6,463 bases of DNA from Candidatus Aminicenantota bacterium (lineage in GTDB: Bacteria; Acidobacteriota; Aminicenantia; UBA2199): assembly GCA_020355945.1 (NCBI GenBank), contig CP070627.1, forward strand, positions 1,769,175-1,775,637, written 5' to 3'. Each line of letters begins with the position of its first letter. Positions within the stretch are counted from its first letter, which is position 1. Position numbers and translations under genes: made by a program. Below the pieces are notes generated by a model. It did not search any database. It was not told the origin of the DNA and was given only the letters and a program-made list of their open reading frames with translations. Positions 1-5,488 of this stretch are shown here, piece after piece.

Positions 1-282
1 GAATTTTTCCCGGCAATTAGAGACCTGATCGTTGATAACGGTCATGTTTATGTGATCACCTGGCGCAAGAAAGAACAGGAACATGAATTTTTAATTTTTG
101 ACCTGGAGGGCAAACTGGAAAAAAAGACCTGGCTCCCTCTCCAGGACTATGATGATGGTGTCGCCCTTTTCCCATATTCCCTCAAAAATAATTATCTTTA
201 TCAATTGATTGATAATGAAGAAGAAGAGGTGTGGGAATTACAACGATCTTCCATCTCAATAGCAGGAGTAGGCAAGAATTGA
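1..282 (+). CDS. 6-bladed beta-propeller protein, copy A, C-terminal 93 residues (5' end outside window)
   Basis: The frame is open from base 1 and stops with TGA at 280-282, so only the C-terminus of a longer protein is seen. It begins EFFPAIRDLIVDNGHVYV and contains FDLEGKL and NNYLYQLI, which are the closing blade strands of the complete gene at 2980-3978. By hand alignment about 59 of 86 positions are identical, with one extra codon in the downstream copy. Copy A runs about 8 residues further (to GVGKN) because it has a TCA serine codon where copy B has its TAA stop. The ATG at 52 is an internal methionine-like position only in another reading of this frame and is not a start: homology continues upstream to the window edge. 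By family, such propellers are exported, repeat-built beta-sheet proteins of mostly unknown role. The function is unknown, and the membership rests on copy B. Confidence 0.85.
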   Translation, partial: EFFPAIRDLIVDNGHVYVITWRKKEQEHEFLIFDLEGKLEKKTWLPLQDYDDGVALFPYSLKNNYLYQLIDNEEEEVWELQRSSISIAGVGKN

Positions 283-330
283 CCTTTAACTGTTCCCGTT
301 TCTTTTATCCGCTTTTTACTCATCTATTCG

Positions 331-336
331 TATATT
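331..336 (+). promoter_or_regulatory. possible -10 element (TATATT) upstream of the prolyl oligopeptidase gene
   Basis: TATATT lies 28 bases before the start codon at 365, in the 82-base gap after copy A. No convincing -35 hexamer stands 16-18 bases upstream. A TTGACC at 279-284 is too far away and overlaps the upstream stop codon. The peptidase may therefore be co-transcribed with copy A instead. This is a weak call from sequence alone. Confidence 0.2.
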
Positions 337-364
337 AAAGTAAAGACAAATAAGGGAGGTTTTA

Positions 365-2524
365 ATGAAGCCAACATTTCGTGTTTTATTAATTATTTTT
401 ATAAGTCTCTGTGTTATGTGTTCCAAACATGGAGAAAAAAAGAAGAAAATAACTTATCCCCATACCCCAAAGAGCAAAGCCGCAGATAATCTTCATGGTG
501 TTGACATTGTGGATAATTACCGGTGGTTGGAAGATAACAAAGACCCGAAAGTGCAAGCATGGGATAATCAACAGAACAAATTAACCCGGGGAATACTGGA
601 TTCTTTGCCGCAGCGCCAGTGGCTCATGGACCGCTTTACTTATTTTACCCGGTACGACGAAGAATTTAATCCTATAAAAGCACGACGGGGTGAACGGGTG
701 TTTATATACAGCAAAAAAAAGAATCAAGACCAATGGGTCACCTGGACAAAAGAAAATGAAAATGCTGAAAAAGTAGAGCTTTTGAATCCCAATAAATGGG
801 GTGGTCATATAGACTTTTGGGGGGATATGCCCTCATGGGAAGGGAAATACCTGGCGTATCTGATTGGTGAGGGGGGAAAGGAGAATGCCGTGATCCATGT
901 CATGGAAGTTGCCACAAAAAAAGTATTACCTGATACCTGTCGAGGTAGTAATCATATGTGGGGCGCATGGCTGCCTGATAGTTCCGGCTTTTATTATACG
1001 GCAAATCCCAAAAAAGGTGAGGTGCCCCCGGGGGAAGAATATCTTTGGCCCTGTGTTTATTTTCACATGCTGGGAACTTCAGCATCAGAAGATAAGAAGA
1101 TTTTTTACCATCCCACTGAAAAGACGCATTCCCACTTTGTTGAGATCACCAGCAGTGGGAAATATCTCCTGTTTTCCCGTGGATATTACCTGATGGAGAA
1201 AAATGAGGTTTTTTTCAAGCGGGTGGATGCCGGGATTGATGCCCCGCTTATACCCCTGGTAACCGGCTTTGACGCCAGCTATCATGTGGTAGAGGTGGTG
1301 GACAAATTTTTTATTCATACCGATTTAAAAGCACCTTTAGGCCGTCTCCTGGTGGTGGACACCAAACAACCGCAGCGGGAGAATTGGCAGGAATTTATCC
1401 CGGAATCAGCCGATAAATTGCAGCGATTCAGTGTCGTAGGCGGACGCATATATGTGGGGTACCTACATAACGCTTATACACAAATTAAAATTTACGATAT
1501 GCAGGGAAAATTCTTGCGAACCCTTCCCACTCCCCGGTCAGGACTGGTGGGCACCCAGAGAGCCGGGGGCAAGTGGGATAAACCTGGAGTCAGGGTCAGT
1601 TTCACTTCTTATACCTATCCCTGGACAAGTTTTACCTACGACTTTGCCGCTAATAAACTCCATTTTAAAGAGCGGCGCTTTCCCTATAAAGTGGATACAG
1701 ACAATTATATTACCCGCCAGGTGTGGGTGACTTCCAAAGATGGTACCCCTGTGTCCATGTTCCTGGCCCATCGCAGGGGTATCAAGCAAGATGGCAGTCA
1801 TCCCGCCTTGATTTACGGTTATGGTGGTTTTAATAAATCCAGGACACCGGTATTCATGCCGATGTTTTTTATATGGTTAGAGGCAGGGGGAATGTTGGCG
1901 GTTCCCAATCTACGGGGCGGTGGTGAATATGGAAGAAAATGGTATGAAGCAGGAATCCGGGAAAACAAGCAAAACAGCTTTGATGATTGTATTGCCGCGG
2001 CAGAATGGTTGATTGAGAATAAATATACCAATCCTCGAAAATTGGCATTATACGGGGCCAGCAATGGCGGGCTCATGGCCAGTGCAGTGGCAGTGCAGCG
2101 GCCGGAACTGTTTAAGGCTGTCTGGGCTGAAGTCCCGTTTACAGATATGATTCGCTACCACAAATTCGGAAGAGCAAAAGCCTGGACCAATGAATACGGT
2201 AACCCGGATAACCCGGAACATTTTAAATACCTGTTAAAGTACTCCCCCTATCATAATGTCAAGGCCAACAACTGTTACCCGGCGATGTTTATTACGGGCG
2301 GTGAGAATGATCCCAAGATCTATCCGTTTCATGCCCGAAAATTAGCTGCCAGGATGCAAGAGGCCAACACCAGTGATAATCCTATACTGCTTAAAATTCA
2401 AAAAAACGCCGGACACGATGGAGGTCTGTCCGACACTCAACAAATTTTGCGAAAAGTGGATGGCTGGGTATTCCTTATGCACCAATTGGAAATGACCGGG
2501 CCCCATGGCATGGGGGACCGATAA
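365..2524 (+). CDS. prolyl oligopeptidase family serine peptidase (S9A), exported, probably lipid-anchored
   Basis: This family cleaves short peptides on the carboxyl side of proline. The 719-residue length fits an S9A enzyme plus an export signal. GGGAGGT at 354-360 sets the ATG at 365. Residues 1-19 are a hydrophobic export signal ending in C19 (followed by SK); the lipobox is atypical because Met precedes the Cys. After it comes the family N-terminal motif (HGVDIVDNYRWLED, then WDNQQN), a propeller region to about residue 440, and the alpha/beta hydrolase domain. Visible residues are Y486 in YGYGGFN (oxyanion hole), nucleophile S566 in GASNGG, W607 (41 residues after the serine, matching Trp595 of the porcine enzyme), D649 and H684 in NAGHDGG. 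The position of the substrate-binding Arg643 of the porcine enzyme is K651 here. The triad is complete, so I expect activity. Its neighbours are two related propeller genes. The family is secure; exact specificity is not. Confidence 0.97.
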   Translation: MKPTFRVLLIIFISLCVMCSKHGEKKKKITYPHTPKSKAADNLHGVDIVDNYRWLEDNKDPKVQAWDNQQNKLTRGILDSLPQRQWLMDRFTYFTRYDEEFNPIKARRGERVFIYSKKKNQDQWVTWTKENENAEKVELLNPNKWGGHIDFWGDMPSWEGKYLAYLIGEGGKENAVIHVMEVATKKVLPDTCRGSNHMWGAWLPDSSGFYYTANPKKGEVPPGEEYLWPCVYFHMLGTSASEDKKIFYHPTEKTHSHFVEITSSGKYLLFSRGYYLMEKNEVFFKRVDAGIDAPLIPLVTGFDASYHVVEVVDKFFIHTDLKAPLGRLLVVDTKQPQRENWQEFIPESADKLQRFSVVGGRIYVGYLHNAYTQIKIYDMQGKFLRTLPTPRSGLVGTQRAGGKWDKPGVRVSFTSYTYPWTSFTYDFAANKLHFKERRFPYKVDTDNYITRQVWVTSKDGTPVSMFLAHRRGIKQDGSHPALIYGYGGFNKSRTPVFMPMFFIWLEAGGMLAVPNLRGGGEYGRKWYEAGIRENKQNSFDDCIAAAEWLIENKYTNPRKLALYGASNGGLMASAVAVQRPELFKAVWAEVPFTDMIRYHKFGRAKAWTNEYGNPDNPEHFKYLLKYSPYHNVKANNCYPAMFITGGENDPKIYPFHARKLAARMQEANTSDNPILLKIQKNAGHDGGLSDTQQILRKVDGWVFLMHQLEMTGPHGMGDR

Positions 2525-2530
2525 GGCCCT

Positions 2531-2552
2531 TCGGGGGGGCTGGCAGCCCCGA
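2531..2552 (+). other. GC-rich stem-loop just after the prolyl oligopeptidase stop
   Basis: GGGGCTGGCAGCCCC at 2536-2550 is a perfect 6-base stem with a 3-base loop. TC (2531-2532) and GA (2551-2552) can add two more pairs across a GGG bulge. It starts 7 bases after the stop codon and has no T-run behind it, so alone it is a poor intrinsic terminator. It may be part of a 3' end structure with the next hairpin. Confidence 0.45.
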
Positions 2553-2559
2553 CCTATTT

Positions 2560-2588
2560 AGGCCTTCGGCCATCGAGAAGGCTTCTTT
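2560..2588 (+). terminator. candidate Rho-independent terminator of the prolyl oligopeptidase gene
   Basis: AGGCCTTC at 2560-2567 pairs with GAAGGCTT at 2577-2584 (8 pairs, one of them G-U) around a 9-base loop, and the 3' arm runs into the short T-rich stretch TTCTTT. It lies 36 bases past the stop codon. The T-run is imperfect, so termination is probable rather than certain. A competing 4-base hairpin, GGCCTTCGGCC, shares the 5' arm. Confidence 0.45.
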
Positions 2589-2692
2589 AACTGAATCGTT
2601 TCGGCAACAAATGCAGCAAAATATAAAATGTCATATAATCTATTGGAATTCGTATTCACATAGGGTATCGAAGCTTTCAATCTTCTTTTTAA

Positions 2693-2724
2693 CCTTCTTA
2701 CCTTCTTATCTTCTCAACTTCTTT
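2693..2724 (+). repeat. pyrimidine-rich tandem array, period 8, four units
   Basis: Units read CCTTCTTA, CCTTCTTA, TCTTCTCA and ACTTCTTT: two perfect copies followed by two degenerate ones. The array is embedded in a longer C/T-rich tract, roughly 2680-2732, with almost no purines other than A on this strand. No reading frame uses it. It lies directly upstream of the period-9 element and may belong to the same repeat unit. Confidence 0.6.
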
Positions 2725-2739
2725 TTTTCCCCTGGACCC

Positions 2740-2848
2740 GTGAAACATGTGAAGCATCCATATGAGAGGCTACCACAAAAATGATCCACGAAACACACGA
2801 AAAACACGAAAAAAAAAAAAAAATCTGTGTAATCTGTGTAATCTGTGG
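2740..2848 (+). repeat. composite intergenic repeat with 9-base periodicity
   Basis: Three blocks share a 9-base step. GTGAAACAT and GTGAAGCAT are at 2740 and 2749. CACGAAA occurs at 2787, 2796 and 2805, each followed by two more bases. AATCTGTGT is at 2822 and 2831, with AATCTGTGG at 2840. The second and third blocks are 27 bases each and are separated by 8 further A residues, inside an uninterrupted run of 15 A (2809-2823). ACCACA (2772-2777) and TGTGGT (2844-2849) form an inverted repeat bracketing both. There is no coding frame, no terminal repeats of an insertion sequence and no unique spacers, so it is neither a mobile element with its own gene nor CRISPR. I have the impression that similar CACGAAA / ATCTGTG strings occur between genes in several environmental bacteria, but I cannot verify this here. 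Confidence 0.65.
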
Positions 2849-2955
2849 TTCCCTCTTTTTAATTGTATCCGGGTGAGGCTCACATTATGATTGGCTGTTA
2901 CCATTTTGTTACTTTTTTATTACTAAAAAAAGGTGTTTTTCCTGACCATTTCGTG

Positions 2956-2961
2956 TATAAT
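2956..2961 (+). promoter_or_regulatory. perfect -10 hexamer (TATAAT) before beta-propeller copy B
   Basis: TATAAT stands 18 bases before the ATG at 2980. The -35 is not convincing: the best spacing gives TGTTTT at 2934-2939. Transcription starting about 7 bases downstream would begin right at the AGGAGG site and leave a leader of only about 12 bases. It may be a real short-leader promoter or a chance match in AT-rich DNA. Confidence 0.35.
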
Positions 2962-2968
2962 ATGGAGC

Positions 2969-2974
2969 AGGAGG
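2969..2974 (+). promoter_or_regulatory. ribosome binding site AGGAGG deciding the start of copy B
   Basis: A full AGGAGG sits 5 bases before ATG 2980-2982, after which the protein begins with a typical signal peptide. It makes the in-frame alternatives (TTG 2863, ATG 2962) unlikely. At ATG 2962 the AGGAGG would lie inside the coding region. Confidence 0.85.
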
Positions 2975-2979
2975 AACAA

Positions 2980-3978
2980 ATGAGAGTATTAATTATTCTT
3001 ATATGTGTTTTTCTTGCGTTGTCCCTATTTGGTGAAAGATTAACCACCTTTCCCCAGATATATAGGCCGAATCTCATTTGCGTGGGTGAGAACCTGGTAT
3101 GCATCTCCGAAGGTGCAGCGGTGTTCCTTTTCGATTTAAAGGATTTTAGCCTTATAAAAAAATTTGGAAAAATAGGTGAAGGCCCCCGGGAGTTTAACCC
3201 CTTCGGGGATTACTTGAGGATTAATCTTTTAAAAGAAAAAATTATGATAGAAAGCCAGGGGAAACTTTCATTCTATTCGTTGAAAGGTGACTTTATAAAA
3301 GAAATGCGCCTTTTACCGAAATATAGATTCCTGAAATTATTAGAAGACCGTTATGTGGCCAAAAGTGGTATTTTAAGCAATGATGTATATCATAATGTAG
3401 CTAAAATCCTGGATGCTGACTTTAATGAGCTAAAAACCTTTTACCATGATGAGGCCAGGTATCACCAAAAGAAACAAGTTACAAATTTTTCTACCGCCTG
3501 GTATTTGGATGTCAGTGAAAAAAAATGTTTTATTGTGGGAAGCACTGATTTTAAAATCGATGTATTTAATAAGAATGGAGATTTGCTTTATACCATCTCG
3601 CCAAAGTATGAACGAGTAAAGGTATCTCAAAAGTTTATCGATTTATGGTTTGAGTATATTAAAAAAAGGCGGGGAATGGAGCATTATAATTATGTGAAAA
3701 AAAAGGTGCGTTTCCCGGAATTTTTCCCGGCAATTAGAGACCTGATCGTTGATAACGGTCATGTCTATGTGCTCACTTATCAAAGGAAACAAGGGAAAAA
3801 TGAATTTTTTATTTTTGACCTGGAGGGTAAACTGGTAAAAAAGGCCTGGGTGCCTCTTAAGGATAAGGGCTTTGATGGTATTTTCTATTTCCCCTATTGT
3901 ATAAAAAATAATTATCTTTATCAATTGATTGAAAATGAAGATTCCGAGCAATGGGAATTGCACCGGTTTTCTATTTAA
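2980..3978 (+). CDS. 6-bladed beta-propeller protein, copy B, exported
   Basis: The protein is 332 residues long, starting at ATG 2980 behind AGGAGG. Residues 1 to about 18 (MRVLIILICVFLALSLFG) form a signal peptide or N-terminal anchor with no lipobox, so export is expected. The segment FGKIGEGPREFNPF (GEGPREF at residues 66-72) is the hallmark turn of the 6-bladed beta-propeller / DUF5128-type family. After it come repeated short beta-strand patterns ending in phrases such as IDVFNKNGDLL and FFIFDLEGKL, as expected for propeller blades. A lysine-rich stretch lies around residues 227-245 (IKKRRGMEHYNYVKKK). The C-terminal 86 residues are about 70% identical to the partial copy A at the window start, so the prolyl oligopeptidase gene sits between two paralogues. 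No catalytic motif is visible; family members are usually annotated without function. Binding or sensing of an extracellular ligand is only a guess. The codon choice is more AT-rich than in the 5489 gene. Confidence 0.88.
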   Translation: MRVLIILICVFLALSLFGERLTTFPQIYRPNLICVGENLVCISEGAAVFLFDLKDFSLIKKFGKIGEGPREFNPFGDYLRINLLKEKIMIESQGKLSFYSLKGDFIKEMRLLPKYRFLKLLEDRYVAKSGILSNDVYHNVAKILDADFNELKTFYHDEARYHQKKQVTNFSTAWYLDVSEKKCFIVGSTDFKIDVFNKNGDLLYTISPKYERVKVSQKFIDLWFEYIKKRRGMEHYNYVKKKVRFPEFFPAIRDLIVDNGHVYVLTYQRKQGKNEFFIFDLEGKLVKKAWVPLKDKGFDGIFYFPYCIKNNYLYQLIENEDSEQWELHRFSI

Positions 3979-4007
3979 ATAAATGCCCTTCACTTGGTGG
4001 CATTTAT
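3979..4007 (+). other. 9-base perfect inverted repeat immediately after the copy B stop
   Basis: ATAAATGCC (3979-3987) is perfectly complementary to GGCATTTAT (3999-4007), with an 11-base loop. The left arm begins on the base after the TAA stop. The following bases are A-rich rather than T-rich, so it lacks the tail of an intrinsic terminator on this strand. It lies in the 52-base gap before the Ntn amidase and could be an intercistronic mRNA stem-loop or a palindromic binding site. Confidence 0.5.
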
Positions 4008-4030
4008 AAAAATATGAAGAAGAGAAAAAA

Positions 4031-4714
4031 ATGATAGAGAACATGCCAGGAAAAACAATCGGTATACTTTTAAGTTTATTCCTCTTGATTTTATCTCATG
4101 ATCCCGCGGCGGCATGCACCAATATAACTGGCTCGCGGGCAGGGCAGGTACTGGTGGGACAAAATTGGGATTGGAAAAACCTTAATGTTTATGTATGGTT
4201 TGAACCGCCTGGAAAAGGCACATACGGTTGTTTTTTTTACGGCTTAAAGGTGGGCTATCCCTCGACAGGGATGAATGACCAGGGGTTGGTCATCAGCGGC
4301 TCACTCACTCCCAGGATCAGTATAAATGAAGTTGTAGGTAAAAAAACAGTGGGTTCCGCACTGGAGGCCTACCGCCTCAATGATTTCCTATACCGCCGCT
4401 GTGCCACTGTTGGCGAAGTTATAGAAAAAATTAAAAAAATCAATTTCAAATTCCTGGAAACCGGTCATTTCCTGGTTAGTGATAGAACTGGGGCCTCGCT
4501 TATCCTTGAAGGTGATGGTAAAGGTAACCTTGTCCTTCTTTACAGGGACAGACAGGTAAAGATTGTACCGGACAGGCAAACCAACCAGTGGGTGGAAAAA
4601 GAACCCGAACCGCTGCCCCTGCACCTTCAAAAGGACCGTGATTACCAGGTCATTACAAATTTCCTGCATTCCCAATTGAGGCTGAGTTCGAGGTTAGGCG
4701 GAATTTCCCACTAA
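4031..4714 (+). CDS. exported Ntn amidase (choloylglycine hydrolase / acyltransferase-like), N-terminal part of a broken gene
   Basis: This 227-residue frame carries the N-terminal two thirds of a linear-amide (C-N) hydrolase fold. Residues 1-28 are a signal peptide ending AAA, so signal peptidase would expose C29, followed by TN, as the N-terminal nucleophile of this superfamily. Further matches are GQNWDW with D47 (the usual Arg of RNxD is Gln44), GMNDQGLVISG with N82, and the strand pair GHFLVSDRTGASLILE, which resembles the LHWLISDKSGxSIVIE segment of bile-salt hydrolases. After VITNFLHS the peptide (QLRLSSRLGGISH) no longer looks like the family and ends at TAA. The family's C-terminal strand lies downstream in another frame, open from 4698. 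A modest A/G-rich ribosome site precedes the ATG at 4031, and ATG 4043 is an alternative. The substrate is unknown: bile salts, penicillins, N-acyl amides and acyl-peptides are all possible for relatives. As it stands, the protein is probably inactive. Confidence 0.8.
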   Translation: MIENMPGKTIGILLSLFLLILSHDPAAACTNITGSRAGQVLVGQNWDWKNLNVYVWFEPPGKGTYGCFFYGLKVGYPSTGMNDQGLVISGSLTPRISINEVVGKKTVGSALEAYRLNDFLYRRCATVGEVIEKIKKINFKFLETGHFLVSDRTGASLILEGDGKGNLVLLYRDRQVKIVPDRQTNQWVEKEPEPLPLHLQKDRDYQVITNFLHSQLRLSSRLGGISH

Positions 4715-5276
4715 ACTCTCTACTGTTTATGATTTGAAAAGGGGTGATGTATATCTCTATTATCTTCATAACTTTGAAAAGGTCATACAATTCAACCTGG
4801 AAGAGGAATTTAAAAAGGGAACACATTCATATGATTTGCGTTCTCTTTTTAATCTCCGGTGGCATCCTCTCTATTTGTTTTGTGCGCTGGTACTTCTCTC
4901 TGCTGTCTTTGCCCATCCCATTGGGTATATGGTGCAGCGGTTCCGGCACGGGAAATCGCCTTTTGCCCGTAAAAAGAGAAAAAAACTGGCGTTGATCGCT
5001 CTTATAGCAGCGGGAATAAACAGTGTTTTAATCTTAATTCTTATTTACCGCTACCCTTATATTTTGAGTCACCAAATGGAATTGGTAAAACATAATTTGT
5101 ATGAAAATTTTTTCTACTACCATGGGAAAATATTTTTTGCGATTCTTGTTCTTTCAATAGCTATGCTCTTGTTTACCGTCTTGGCCTGGAATAATAAATA
5201 TTGGTCAGCGCTGAGCAGGGTCCATTATTCCCTGGTTACCGTTATATCTTTAGCGGTTATAGTAATTATGATTTAG
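4698..5276 (+). pseudogene. C-terminal part of the broken Ntn amidase with a four-helix membrane module
   Basis: This frame is open from 4698 (TAG at 4695-4697) and its only early start is a TTG at 4734 with no ribosome site, so it is a gene remnant rather than an independent gene. Its first residues, EFPTKLSTVYDLKRGDVYLYY and then HNFEKVIQFNLEEE, match what I know of the C-terminal strands of the same Ntn-hydrolase family (YSTVYDL..G..YLY..HN). After SLFN come four hydrophobic helices, about 4860-4931, 4986-5061, 5124-5190 and 5223-5273. The first and second are separated by a very basic loop (RFRHGKSPFARKKRKK). The AW..YWSALSRVHYSLVT segment recalls the membrane tail of many exported beta-lactamase-like serine hydrolases. 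The frame ends at TAG 5274-5276. The intact ancestor would have been an amidase anchored to the inner membrane by this tail. Confidence 0.75.
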
Positions 5277-5438
5277 CCAAAAAGGGTCGGTGAGTGGAAA
5301 TGGGCAAATTTTGAAGGCACTTTTTCTAATCCTCATTAATAAAATACCTGGCACTATTCTTGATTCTTTTTTTCTCATACAAATTTTACTATTACCAGGG
5401 AAAACAAAAGGTGATTTCCTTCCGTAGTAATAATAAGA

Positions 5439-5444
5439 TATAAT
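5439..5444 (+). promoter_or_regulatory. perfect -10 hexamer (TATAAT) before the alpha/beta hydrolase gene
   Basis: TATAAT lies 44 bases before the ATG at 5489, a comfortable leader length. I find no good -35 16-18 bases upstream (the region reads TTTCCT or TCCTTC). Between it and the start codon is an A8-T6 tract (5462-5475), which is bent or easily melted DNA, followed by AGGAGG. The separate promoter would fit the 212-base gap after the broken amidase gene. Confidence 0.4.
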
Positions 5445-5488
5445 GACCTTTAAATCAGATCAAAAAAAATTTTTTAGGAGGACAAAAG

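Larger units (their letters stand above)
2525..2979. other. 455-base intergenic region without a gene
   Basis: It holds, in order, two GC-rich hairpins (2531-2588), about 90 bases with nothing I recognise (2589-2680, AT-rich), a C/T-rich tract with a period-8 array, the period-9 composite repeat, and the promoter and ribosome site of the next gene. A frame can be read backwards from the downstream gene to 2863 with a TTG, but it has no ribosome site there and its peptide has no signal-peptide character. Confidence 0.7.

Noticed and set aside
2634..2639. TATAAT hexamer in the long intergenic region.
   Set aside because: There is no -35 at the right distance and no gene starts within 300 bases downstream, so it is probably a chance match in AT-rich DNA.
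2787..2848. CRISPR-like array.
   Set aside because: Repeats are 9 bases, contiguous and without unique spacers, and no cas gene is present.
2863..2979. Upstream extension of beta-propeller copy B to a TTG at 2863 or an ATG at 2962.
   Set aside because: There is no ribosome site for TTG 2863. The AGGAGG at 2969-2974 sits ideally for ATG 2980, and the signal peptide starts there, so the extension is non-coding promoter and leader DNA.
4744..4995. Second reading frame over the membrane tail of the broken amidase.
   Set aside because: It is a shadow frame: it has no family-like motifs, and the overlapping frame carries the recognisable amidase strand and the four helices.
4734..5276. An independent small membrane protein starting at TTG 4734.
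   Set aside because: No ribosome site precedes it, the frame is open before the TTG (to 4698), and its first 45 residues belong to the amidase family, so it is the tail of the broken gene.
5336..5443. A 35-codon open stretch with a hydrophobic segment (KYLALFLILFFSYKFYYYQ) in the gap before the alpha/beta hydrolase.
   Set aside because: It has no usable start codon with a ribosome site and is AT-rich enough to look hydrophobic by chance. It could be a remnant of a lost gene, but I cannot support that.
5462..5475. A8-T6 tract as an intrinsic terminator of the broken amidase gene.
   Set aside because: The tract sits almost 190 bases past the stop and immediately in front of the next ribosome site. 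A bare A-T palindrome without a GC stem is a weak terminator.
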